This document shows, piece by piece, positions 1-6,810 of a DNA stretch of 7,040 nucleotides (positions are counted from its first letter, which is position 1; each line of letters starts with the position of its first letter). The position numbers and the translations under genes were made by a program. The stretch lies in assembly GCA_964387775.1 (NCBI GenBank), contig CAYLZO010000259.1, forward strand, positions 1-7,040. The letters are read 5' to 3'. Source of the DNA: CAYLZO01 sp964387775. GTDB taxonomy: Bacteria > Chloroflexota > Anaerolineae > JAAYZQ01. Below the pieces are notes generated by a model that saw only the letters and a list, made by a program, of their open reading frames with translations, did not search any database and was not told where the DNA came from.

Positions 1-664
1 GCTGCTCCGGGTCGAGTTCGCCGGCCTGGGCGACGGCGTCGCCGCAGTGGAGCAGCCAGCCCACGCCGGTCCGCACGGCCACGCCGCTCATGCCCCGCGA
101 GTGGCCCGGCAGCGGCACGAGCAGCACCTCCGGGGTGAGCCCCTCGACCACGGGGGCGGCGTCAAAGCCGAACCAGCGCCGGCCCGCCGCTTGGTGGGGG
201 ACCCACTTTGGCCCGTGAGCGCGATGGGCCGCCGGGCAGACGTAATGCTCGGCCAGGGTGCGGGGGTTTGTGACCACCTCGTACTCGGCGGCCGAGAGGT
301 GGACCTGCGCCTGGGGGAAATCGACCAGGCCGCCGGCGTGGTCCAGGTGGAGGTGGGTCAGGACGACGTGGCGCACGTCGCCGGGGTCCAAGCCCAGCCG
401 GGCGATTCTGAAGGAATGCCTACGGCTCTGGCGCGCCGCCGTCTCTTCGGGGTCGCGGCTGGGGCGGGCGGCCAGGCCATAGGCCCAGAGCCGCCAGCCG
501 GGCACGGCCAGGTCGCCGGGGCCAAAGCCGGTATCGACCAACAACAGGCCGTCGTCGGTCTCGACGAGCAGGCAGTGGCAGACCAGGTGGCCCGGCGCAA
601 GCCAGCCGCCGCGGCCCGTCATAAAGCGCGCGCTGAGGGGGCGCAGGGTGCCGCAGTTGAGGTG
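1..664 (-). CDS. MBL-fold metallo-hydrolase, 3' end outside window, start codon missing or frameshifted
   Basis: Probable zinc-dependent hydrolase of the metallo-beta-lactamase superfamily; the substrate cannot be told. The reading frame is open from 664 to the left edge, about 221 codons. Counting from His at 664, it shows HLNCGTLRP at 1-9, VDTGFG at 43-48, the metal-binding HLHLDH at 104-109, GHSRG at 187-191 (third-motif His) and GDA at 208-210 (bridging Asp), all in the usual order. The family's N-terminus normally reads M-x-(I/V)-H-H-L-N-C-G, so only the first few residues are missing here. The codon before HLNCG is TAA (667-665), which is also the stop of the 82-residue gene. The first in-frame ATG is at 622 and would drop HLNCG. 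A GTG at 680 would restore a sensible start (A-Y-T-L-H-L-N-C-G) if one base were removed. It may therefore be a frameshifted gene, a pseudogene, or use a weak start. Family assignment is firm; the start is not. Confidence 0.85.
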
Positions 665-913
665 TTAGGGTGTAGGCCACCGTCGGACCAATATTGCCTC
701 TTCCTCCAGCGACTGAGCACCATAGGCAAGTGAGTCGCGCCGCAGATCGGCATAATCCTCGTGGCTCCAGGCGTCGTCTTCGTCCAGGAGCCAAGTTGCG
801 GGCCTGCTCATCAAGTCATCCATCACGAACTTGGCCCGTTGCAGCCGCTCCACCACGGGCAGGCCTTTGACGTCCTGCTCGTATACTTGCCGGGCATCTC
901 TCGACGTTCTCAT
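665..913 (-). CDS. Small antitoxin-like protein, 82 aa
   Basis: Not firmly recognised. The segment LPVVERLQRAKFVMDDL (about residues 18-34) resembles the helix found in many small antitoxin or addiction-module proteins, which read roughly LP..E+L.LA..I++DL. The rest is acidic, with WLLDEDDAWSHEDYADLRRDSL and a C-terminal SLEEE. No signal peptide or membrane segment is present. The ATG at 913 is well supported by GGAGG at 925-921, seven bases upstream. The stop TAA at 667-665 directly abuts the conserved part of the MBL hydrolase in the same frame, so the last residues (AILVRRWPTP) may be junction-derived. No toxin such as a PIN or RelE-type protein follows it, and the two upstream small genes are separated by 60 nt. 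An antitoxin role is inference from motif style and context; an orphan or unrelated regulator is equally possible. Confidence 0.65.
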   Translation of the reverse strand: MRTSRDARQVYEQDVKGLPVVERLQRAKFVMDDLMSRPATWLLDEDDAWSHEDYADLRRDSLAYGAQSLEEEAILVRRWPTP

Positions 914-973
914 GCCTAACCCTCCGCAGTTGGCTGCCAGGATGGACGTGATCCCACAAGCCAGAGGAGTAGC

Positions 974-1198
974 TCAGGCAGCAACCAGAAGCTGCTCCAC
1001 CTCCGCCGGAAATTCGACGAGGACAAAGTGGCTCTTGTGGTAGAGATAATCCTCGCCACTCTCGTCGACAATGCGGATAAAGTCATCCTGGGCAGCTTTC
1101 GGGTCGGGGATGATCGGATACACCTTCATCGGGATCAACGAGACCTGATAGCCCGTGTTGTCAATGCACAACGCAAAACTCGTTTTGTCTGTATCCAT
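974..1198 (-). CDS. Conserved small hypothetical protein, 74 aa (RIVDESGEDYLY type)
   Basis: A short, probably cytosolic protein of unknown function. It starts SFALCIDNTGYQVSL, continues with a KVYPIIPD strand, then RIVDESGEDYLYHKSHFVLVEFP, and ends with a short helix (AEVEQLLVAA). The pattern of alternating hydrophobic residues suggests a small beta-barrel or beta-sheet fold. From memory, similar proteins with R(V/I)IDESGEDYLYP and a following (Y/H)FV.(V/I)E(L/F)P are frequent hypothetical proteins in cyanobacteria and Chloroflexota. The ATG at 1198 lies three bases after the stop of the 79-residue gene and in the same frame, with no good Shine-Dalgarno of its own, so translation is probably coupled. 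That spacing makes the two a likely functional pair. I cannot assign a biochemical role; a toxin-antitoxin-like pair is one untested idea. Confidence 0.75.
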   Translation of the reverse strand: MDTDKTSFALCIDNTGYQVSLIPMKVYPIIPDPKAAQDDFIRIVDESGEDYLYHKSHFVLVEFPAEVEQLLVAA

Positions 1199-1201
1199 GC
1201 T

Positions 1202-1441
1202 CTAATCCAGATAGTGCTTGATCTTCATATCTCGACGGCCAATACCATGCGCTTCATACCAGTGGAGCTCAACTCGCCTAACTCGTCCATTAGGCAACAG
1301 GACATCGGCCCAGCCCTTCAATTTGCGCCACCGGCCGCGGCCATAGGTCTCTCGTAGGTAGGAAAGGACGCGAATCCTATTGCCAATGGCAACGATTTCT
1401 ATTCCTTCAATCTTGCCAATGACCTCAAAATCTACGGTCAC
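1202..1441 (-). CDS. Conserved small basic protein, 79 aa (HWYEAHGIGR type)
   Basis: Function unknown. The protein is basic and compact: DFEVIGKIEGIEIVAIG, then RIRVLSYLRETYGRGRWRKLKG, a strand ADVLLPNGRVRRVELHW, and the signature HWYEAHGIGRR (about 60-70) followed by KIKHYLD. From memory, the signature HWYEAHGIG(K/R) followed by K(I/R)K.YL and the GRWRK(L/R)KG stretch recur in small hypothetical proteins of cyanobacteria and Chloroflexota. The basic beta-rich composition would suit nucleic-acid binding or a small RNase-like fold, but no catalytic set is evident. The first possible start after the in-frame TAA at 1447-1445 is GTG at 1441. No convincing ribosome binding site precedes it, so the start is less certain than the frame. 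It is the upstream member of a two-gene unit with the 74-residue protein. Fifty-eight bases separate it from the stop of the membrane ATPase gene, and no terminator is visible between them. Confidence 0.72.
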   Translation of the reverse strand: MTVDFEVIGKIEGIEIVAIGNRIRVLSYLRETYGRGRWRKLKGWADVLLPNGRVRRVELHWYEAHGIGRRDMKIKHYLD

Positions 1442-1499
1442 AGTTTAGCACACATTCACGGCCAAAGCAAACCGACCTGGCAAACAACGTTTACTTCTC

Positions 1500-4400
1500 T
1501 CACTTCGCCACCTCCGGCCGCGCGATGCCGATCCAGCGCCGGATGAGGTCGATCTTGAAGCGGTAGAGGCGGCTCTGGGGGCCGGAACGGGTGAGGATGT
1601 CCTTGGCCTGGAGGTGGGCCAGGGCGCGGGTCAGGGGCTCGCCGTGCAGGTCCCAGCCCTTGCGGCACAGCTCCTCGGCGACCTGGGCCGGGTTGGCGGC
1701 GGCGTCGGGATCGGGCAGCAGGTCGGTCAGGGCCAGCATGACCCGCTGCTCGTCGGGCGTGGCGCCGGCCCAGATGTACTTGAAGTGGGCCTCGCCGCGC
1801 TCGATGATGCGGCCCAGCACCTCGTCGACGCAGGTGACGGTCAGGTAGTTGCGCTCCGCCTCGTTGTGAAAGGCCACCATCTCGTGGCAGACGACCTGGA
1901 CAAAGTAGGGATGCCCGGCCGTCACCTGGAGGATGCGATCTACGGCCAGGGGATCGTACTCGAGGCCGTAGGGCGCCACCGGCTCGGCCACCAGGCGGCG
2001 CACCTCGCCATCGTCCAGGAAGGTGATGCGCTTGTAGGCGGCGATGTTGAACAGGATCGACCAGTACTCGGCGCCCAGCTCCTCCAGCTTGTGGGTGCCG
2101 GAAAAGACAAAGTCGAGGCGGGGCTCGTGCTGCATCAGGTTGCGCAGGAAGGGGAAAATCTCGGGCTCCAGCCGGCCATCCTCGACCCGTTTTTGCAGCT
2201 CCTCGAACTCGTCGAACATGAGCAGCAGGTTGCGGCCGTCGAGCTGACCGGTGGCCGACCGCAGGAAGCGCGAGCGGAAGGTGAACTCGGGCGCCTCCTC
2301 GTACTCGCGCCGCTCGGGCAGGTCGACGAAAATACTGTGGTTCTCCAGGGCGTAGACGATGTCGTCGCTGAGGGCGTAGAGAAAGTCGGCCGTGCCCCGC
2401 GCCGCCTTGCCCTGCATGTCCACCAGCACGCCCAGGTGGGTGTCGGCCATCACCTCGCGCAGGCGGTAGAGAATCGACGTCTTGCCCGTCCGCCGCTGGC
2501 CGTGGAGGACGATGACGTTGTTCTGGTAGGCGCCCAGCAGGTGCTCACGCACGAAATCAAAGACGTCCTGCCGCCCGACAAACATCTCGCCCGAGCGCAG
2601 CGGCGTGCCGGTGACGTAGGGAATCGGGAAAATACGCTGGAAGGGACGGTCAGTCTGCTCCTGTTGCAGCTCCAGCGCGTCGGCGAATTCGACGCGGCGG
2701 CCGGTGTCCACCGCGTCGTCGAAGGTCAGCTCCCAGGCCAGCCGCAAGCGGCGCGGCCCGTCGGCCGCCAGCCAGAACTCTAGCTCGCGGCTCTCCTGGG
2801 GGCCGAGGATGTCGATCCCCTGCTCGGCGCCCTCCACCACGCGGTAGCCGTCGCCATCGGCCACCCGCAGGCGGACGTTCTGGGCGACGTTCAACCCCTG
2901 GTTGGTCACGACGATGCTTTGTCGTACTTTTTCCAGATAGCCCGCGCTGTGGGCCAGCAGCCTGGCCTGCAGATCGGCGCGGCCCTGGAGATCCTGCATC
3001 GCCCGCAGCACCAGGCCCTGCCAGTGGTCCAGGATGGCGTGCACCACCTCGACCTCGGCGTAGAGGGTGGCGCAGGTCTCGGTGTGTTTGATCTCTTGTT
3101 CTACCAGGCGGTGCAGGTCGAGCAGGGCCGTCTGGGCGCTATTGAGAAAGATGACCTTGGTGCTCAAGTCGTCGACGCGCCCCGCTTTCTTCAGTTCACC
3201 CAGCGCCCGGCCGATGCCCTCGCAGCTCTTGGCCAACAGGATCGGCAGCGACGACGTCACTTCCTCCGGCGGCGGCTCGATGGCCGTCACCTCGGCCAGG
3301 GTGCGGGCCGCCAGCCCCTCCTCCAGCACGCGGAACAACTCGCCGACCTCTGCGCGCCAGCGCCAATCTTCCTGCTCGCTCACGGTCTGGCGGATGGCGC
3401 GGACGGCCCGCGCCATCTGCCCTTCGTCCTTACTGAGTGTGTGGTAAGCGGCCACAACCCGGGCGCCGGGTGGGTCCTTGAGCTGGAAGGCCAGGTGGGG
3501 CAGGACCTTGACCGCCTCGAGTTCCCGGCCGTAGAGGCGGTAGACCTGGGGCAGCAGGCCGGCCGGCTCGCTGCGCAGCGTGCGGACGATGCGGGCCGCC
3601 CGGTCCACCGGCCGCTTGACGACCAAGGGTAGAATTAGGCCATAGACCGCCGCCTGGGGCGCGATCCAGAACAGAACTCCGGCCAGGACCAAGCCAAACA
3701 CCAGCAACGGGACGAGGTAGTAGAGCGGCAGCGAGAGCGCCGGTGAGCGGATGAAGGCTTTCATAAAGACGACCCCCTCGGGGTCCAAATAGAACTCGCT
3801 TCCCGGGGTGAAGGGCTGGGCCTGTAGCATAAAATCGAGGGCAAAGTAGCGGGCCACCCCGCTCCAAAAGTAGAGCATCTGGACCAGGGCGCCAAAGGCG
3901 CCGCCGGCCGCTACCACGCCGGCGATGGTCACCGCCTGAAAGCGCGACAGGTGGCGGCGGGGCGGGTCCTTCAGGAGGAGCACAGCCAACGCCCCGGTGC
4001 CCAGGATGGCAGCCACCAGGAAGGGTAGAAGGCAGTTGGACAGGGTGTCGCTCAACAGGGCCTGGACCAGGGGACCCGCTCGTTGGGCGAGGATGGGCTC
4101 GATCTCGGGCCATTCCACCTTCAGGTCGCTGAAAAAGCTGACCGTCAGGCTGAGCCACAGCAGGTCACCGACGATGAGGCCGGTGATGAGACCCGCCTTC
4201 CAGACGCTGTCGTCGTTCTCGAACCAGCGGCGGTGCGGATTCGGCTCGGCGATGACGTCCAGCAGCAGGGGCTCGGCTTCCAGCTTGCGGCGGCGGATGA
4301 GACCAACGGCGAGGCCCTCCACGCCGCCGACGAGCGCGCCGGCCAGGAGACAGAGGGCCAGCGGCAGGTATAACCCCTGCGTCGTATTGTGAATGTAGCG

Positions 4401-4790
4401 CAAGAGGAGCGGATCGGGGGGCATCGGCCGCTCGGGGACCGGCGGATGGGTCCAGAGCCGGGCGGCGTCGAGCAGGCTGGCCGTCGGTGCGGCGACGAGG
4501 GCATAGACGACCAGGCCGGCCACCAGGCCGCTGATGACCCCCGCCTTGACGCCGTCGCCCACGCAAAAGATCTTGGAGCGCAGGGCCGCCCGCGTGCCAA
4601 GCAGGCCCAGCAACACGGCGCCCACGCTGCCGTGGACGAGGAGCAACAGCAGACGGGCCACCTGCGGCCAGTCGGGCCAGTCCACGTGCAGGACGCGGGG
4701 GTAGACGATCTGGGAAAAGGTCGGGTAGAGCAGCACCAGGGTGAGGGCCAGGCCGATGAGCAAGCCGTTGACCACGCTGCGCCGGATCAC
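1500..4790 (-). CDS. Multi-pass membrane protein with Ig-like domain and C-terminal STAND/AAA-type ATPase, 1096 aa
   Basis: Membrane-anchored P-loop ATPase, probably a sensor or switch protein; no ligand is known. Residues 1-392 hold about eight hydrophobic helices (near 6-29, 45-64, 82-101, 139-165, 198-221, 250-274, 285-309, 355-391). Residues 400-620 look helical and cytosolic. Residues 622-707 look like an Ig-like beta-sandwich (VVTNQGLNVAQNVRLRV, ILGPQESRELEF, LTFDDAV, EFADALEL), as placed before many ATPases of this type. The ATPase follows: IPYVTGTPLRSGEMFVGR (723-740), Walker A GQRRTGKTS (764-772), Walker B LLLMFDEFEEL (855-865), a sensor-like FSGTH (896-900), GHPYF (959-963) and a winged-helix-like C-terminus. 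The GTG start at 4790 has GGAGG at 4801-4797, six bases upstream, and overlaps the kinase stop by GTGA, so the two are co-translated. The N-terminal region has no family I recognise. Defence, transport control or stress signalling are all possible. Confidence 0.88.
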   Translation of the reverse strand: MIRRSVVNGLLIGLALTLVLLYPTFSQIVYPRVLHVDWPDWPQVARLLLLLVHGSVGAVLLGLLGTRAALRSKIFCVGDGVKAGVISGLVAGLVVYALVAAPTASLLDAARLWTHPPVPERPMPPDPLLLRYIHNTTQGLYLPLALCLLAGALVGGVEGLAVGLIRRRKLEAEPLLLDVIAEPNPHRRWFENDDSVWKAGLITGLIVGDLLWLSLTVSFFSDLKVEWPEIEPILAQRAGPLVQALLSDTLSNCLLPFLVAAILGTGALAVLLLKDPPRRHLSRFQAVTIAGVVAAGGAFGALVQMLYFWSGVARYFALDFMLQAQPFTPGSEFYLDPEGVVFMKAFIRSPALSLPLYYLVPLLVFGLVLAGVLFWIAPQAAVYGLILPLVVKRPVDRAARIVRTLRSEPAGLLPQVYRLYGRELEAVKVLPHLAFQLKDPPGARVVAAYHTLSKDEGQMARAVRAIRQTVSEQEDWRWRAEVGELFRVLEEGLAARTLAEVTAIEPPPEEVTSSLPILLAKSCEGIGRALGELKKAGRVDDLSTKVIFLNSAQTALLDLHRLVEQEIKHTETCATLYAEVEVVHAILDHWQGLVLRAMQDLQGRADLQARLLAHSAGYLEKVRQSIVVTNQGLNVAQNVRLRVADGDGYRVVEGAEQGIDILGPQESRELEFWLAADGPRRLRLAWELTFDDAVDTGRRVEFADALELQQEQTDRPFQRIFPIPYVTGTPLRSGEMFVGRQDVFDFVREHLLGAYQNNVIVLHGQRRTGKTSILYRLREVMADTHLGVLVDMQGKAARGTADFLYALSDDIVYALENHSIFVDLPERREYEEAPEFTFRSRFLRSATGQLDGRNLLLMFDEFEELQKRVEDGRLEPEIFPFLRNLMQHEPRLDFVFSGTHKLEELGAEYWSILFNIAAYKRITFLDDGEVRRLVAEPVAPYGLEYDPLAVDRILQVTAGHPYFVQVVCHEMVAFHNEAERNYLTVTCVDEVLGRIIERGEAHFKYIWAGATPDEQRVMLALTDLLPDPDAAANPAQVAEELCRKGWDLHGEPLTRALAHLQAKDILTRSGPQSRLYRFKIDLIRRWIGIARPEVAK

Positions 4791-6799
4791 GACTCACCTC
4801 CCAGGCTCCAGGCTTGCTCCACGGCGCGCACCAGGGCCGCGCCGGTGGGATAGCGGTCCTCCGGCTTTTTGGCCAGGGCCCGCTCCAACACGCGGTCGAG
4901 CCCCGGCGGCAGATTGGGCACGCGGGCGCGAACCGAGGGCGGCGCGTCAGAGATGTGCTTGAGCAGCACGGCCACCGGCGTGTCGGCGGTAAAGGGCAGC
5001 TCGCCGGCCAGCATCTCGTAGAGGATGACGGCCAGCGAGTAGAAGTCGGCGCTGTGTGTGACCGGGCTGCCGCCGCCCTGCTCGGGCGACATATAGTCGG
5101 GCGTGCCGAGGGTCATGCCCGTGCCGGTGAACTGCACCCCCTCCAGGATCTTGGCCACGCCGAAATCGGTCAGCACCGGGGTGAATTCGGTCAACTCCTC
5201 GTCGCCGCCGTTCTCCTCGATGCGCAGCATGATGTTGGCCGGCTTGACGTCGCGGTGGATGATGTCCCGCTCGTGGGCATAGTCCAGGGCGGCGGCCACG
5301 CCGCGCAGCACGGCCAGCACCTCCCAGGGGGTCAGTTGCTCGCCCCGGGCGCGGGCCAGGCGGATGCGCGACTTGAGGGTGTCGCCGGCGATGTACTCCA
5401 TGACCATGTAGTGGATCGGCCCCTCGATGCCGAAATCGTAGACCTGGACGACGTTGGGGTGGCGCAGCCGGGCGATGGCCGCCGCCTCCCGCTGGAAGCG
5501 GGCGCGGAATTCCTCGTCGGTGGCAAAGTGGGGCGAGAGAACCTTGATGGCCACGTAGCGGTCGAGCAGGGGCTGGTAGCCCTTATAGACCTTGGCCATG
5601 CCCCCCTGCCCCAGGGCGGCCAGTACCCGGTAGTTGCCCAGCCGCTTGCCGGTCAGGACTTTGGCGAGCTCAGTCGAGCCATCCGTGGCCGAGCCGGCCT
5701 CGATGACGGTCGAGTCGGAGGGCGTCGATTGCTGGGCGTCGCGCTTGCCCTCCAGGAATACGGCAAAGGCGTGGCCAAAGGGCACGTAGCGCCGCCCCTC
5801 CGGCCGGATGAGGGCTTTGGCCAGCAGCGTCTTGCGCTGGCTCTCGCCGGCGGCGTTGGGCGAGAGAAGCGCCGCCTGCTCGTCGGGGTCGAGCTGCGAC
5901 CAGAGGTAGCGGTAGTGGTCCTCGGCCTCGGCGACAAAGCGCCGGGTGGGCCGGTCGTAGGCGTCGGGGGGCTTGGACTCGCCCCGGGCGGGCGTCTCGT
6001 AGAGGTGGTAGCCGGCGATCTGCAGGAAGAAGGGATGTGGCCCGGCCAGCTCCAGGGCCAGGTCCGCCTCCTCGTCGTTAAAGCCCGGCCCCTGGCCCTG
6101 GGCCGACAGGGTTTCCAGCAGGCCACGGGCCTCCCCGTCGGGCATGAGGCCCAGGACCAGCTCGGAAAAGATGTTGAAGAACGGCGACGACAGGGTCTCG
6201 GTGTGGTGGTAGGTCAGCTCGTAGAGGCCACGCTTGGAGGCGGTGAGGTAGACGATGCCCAGCTCGCCGGCCAGGCTGCGCAGCTCGCCGTAGAAATCGG
6301 GCTCGAAGCTGGGGTTGCGGGCCAGCCCCTCGAACTCGTCGAGGGTGAGGACCAGATCCAGGCCGCTGTCGCGGACGCGCCGCAGAAAGCGGCGGACGGT
6401 GGTAAAGCGCAGCTCGTCGCCGTCCAGCAGCCGCTCGCACTGATCCAGCAAGCGGCCCGTCCCTTCGACGTTGCTCAGGGCAAGCAACGTGGAGCTCAGG
6501 CGGTCCAGGACTTCGATCCAAAAGTCCCCTCGCTGCGCCGACGACATGCCCTCCAGGTCGAGGTACAGAAAGAAGGTACGCTTGGGGTCGAGGCCATAGC
6601 GGGCCATTGTCGCCGGCTGGGCGACGGCGGTGAGCAGCGAGCTTTTGCCCAGTTTGCGCTCGCCGACGATGGCCCGGCATTGGTGCGTGACGACGGCGCT
6701 GTAGAGCGCCTCGATCTCGCGCTCGCGGCCGTAGAAACAATCGGCATCGGTGATCCGCTGCCGGCTGAAAAACGGATTGCGCAGCCTCTTGAGATCCAT
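4787..6799 (-). CDS. STAND/AAA-type ATPase fused to Hanks-type Ser/Thr protein kinase, 670 aa
   Basis: Soluble two-domain signalling enzyme. The N-terminal ATPase starts NPFFSRQRITDADCFYGRERE (8-28) and has Walker A GERKLGKSS (46-54), Walker B LVLTLDEFEGL (149-159), a sensor-like LTASKRGLYEL (185-195), PHPFFLQ (254-260) and a winged-helix-like end (about 300-350). A Ser/Thr-rich linker (353-384) leads to a PknB-like kinase: GQGGMAKVYKG (397-407), AIKV with Lys419, Glu438 in helix C, HRDVKPAN (515-522), DFG (545-547), a Thr-rich activation loop, GTPDYMSPEQ (565-574) and DFYSLAVILYEML (585-597). All catalytic residues are present, so it should be active. There is no transmembrane helix or PASTA domain. 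The ATG at 6799 has GGGAG six bases upstream. First gene of the operon; it overlaps the membrane ATPase gene by four bases, and that protein is the obvious candidate partner or substrate. Kinase C-terminal to the ATPase reverses the order seen in many kinase-STAND fusions. Confidence 0.93.
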   Translation of the reverse strand: MDLKRLRNPFFSRQRITDADCFYGREREIEALYSAVVTHQCRAIVGERKLGKSSLLTAVAQPATMARYGLDPKRTFFLYLDLEGMSSAQRGDFWIEVLDRLSSTLLALSNVEGTGRLLDQCERLLDGDELRFTTVRRFLRRVRDSGLDLVLTLDEFEGLARNPSFEPDFYGELRSLAGELGIVYLTASKRGLYELTYHHTETLSSPFFNIFSELVLGLMPDGEARGLLETLSAQGQGPGFNDEEADLALELAGPHPFFLQIAGYHLYETPARGESKPPDAYDRPTRRFVAEAEDHYRYLWSQLDPDEQAALLSPNAAGESQRKTLLAKALIRPEGRRYVPFGHAFAVFLEGKRDAQQSTPSDSTVIEAGSATDGSTELAKVLTGKRLGNYRVLAALGQGGMAKVYKGYQPLLDRYVAIKVLSPHFATDEEFRARFQREAAAIARLRHPNVVQVYDFGIEGPIHYMVMEYIAGDTLKSRIRLARARGEQLTPWEVLAVLRGVAAALDYAHERDIIHRDVKPANIMLRIEENGGDEELTEFTPVLTDFGVAKILEGVQFTGTGMTLGTPDYMSPEQGGGSPVTHSADFYSLAVILYEMLAGELPFTADTPVAVLLKHISDAPPSVRARVPNLPPGLDRVLERALAKKPEDRYPTGAALVRAVEQAWSLGGES
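4797..4801 (-). promoter_or_regulatory. Shine-Dalgarno for the membrane ATPase gene
   Basis: GGAGG lies inside the last codons of the kinase gene, six bases before the GTG at 4790. It supports GTG as the true start and explains efficient translation despite the GTGA overlap. Confidence 0.8.
6461..6490. repeat. Short palindromic interspersed repeat inside the ATPase coding region
   Basis: The stretch reads CCCTTCGACGTTGCTCAGGG at 6461-6480, with CCCT/AGGG ends. It is followed by an 8-bp perfect inverted repeat, ACGTTGCT (6468-6475) and AGCAACGT (6483-6490), with a 7-nt loop. Read as protein it gives LALSNVEG (about residues 106-113 of the kinase-ATPase), between two helices ahead of Walker B. 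From memory, CCCTTCGAC...GCTCAGGG sequences are abundant short interspersed repeats in Chloroflexota and some other GC-rich genomes, and they often sit in frame in genes as LSNVEG-like peptides. Only one copy is in this window, so repeat status is inferred. Confidence 0.5.
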
Positions 6800-6805
6800 G
6801 TTCTG

Positions 6806-6810
6806 CTCCC
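6806..6810 (-). promoter_or_regulatory. Shine-Dalgarno for the kinase-ATPase gene
   Basis: GGGAG is placed six bases before the ATG at 6799 and fixes that start. It abuts the outer end of the palindromic element (6811) and is part of the 7-bp direct repeat that flanks the element, so hairpin formation could affect its accessibility. Confidence 0.7.

Noticed and set aside
47..733. A 228-codon plus-strand open frame opposite the MBL gene
   Set aside because: The minus strand carries HLHLDH, GHSRG and GDA in order; the plus-strand translation has no motif.
420..794. A 124-codon minus-strand frame overlapping the MBL and 82-residue genes
   Set aside because: It is a different frame, Arg/Pro-rich and without motifs. 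Only its GTG at 680 is of interest, as a possible former MBL start.
1442..1476. Possible promoter for the 79-residue gene (TTGCTT, 17 nt, TAAACT)
   Set aside because: Both hexamers are weak and the -10 touches the GTG start, leaving no room for a normal transcription start. Read-through from the upstream operon is at least as likely.
1614..2783. A 389-codon plus-strand open frame opposite the membrane ATPase gene
   Set aside because: Same antisense effect, with low-complexity composition and no recognisable motif.
3774..3788. GACCCC/GGGGTC inverted repeat around 3774-3785
   Set aside because: It is in the middle of the membrane ATPase coding sequence (LDPEGVVF region), short, and explained by GC-rich codons.
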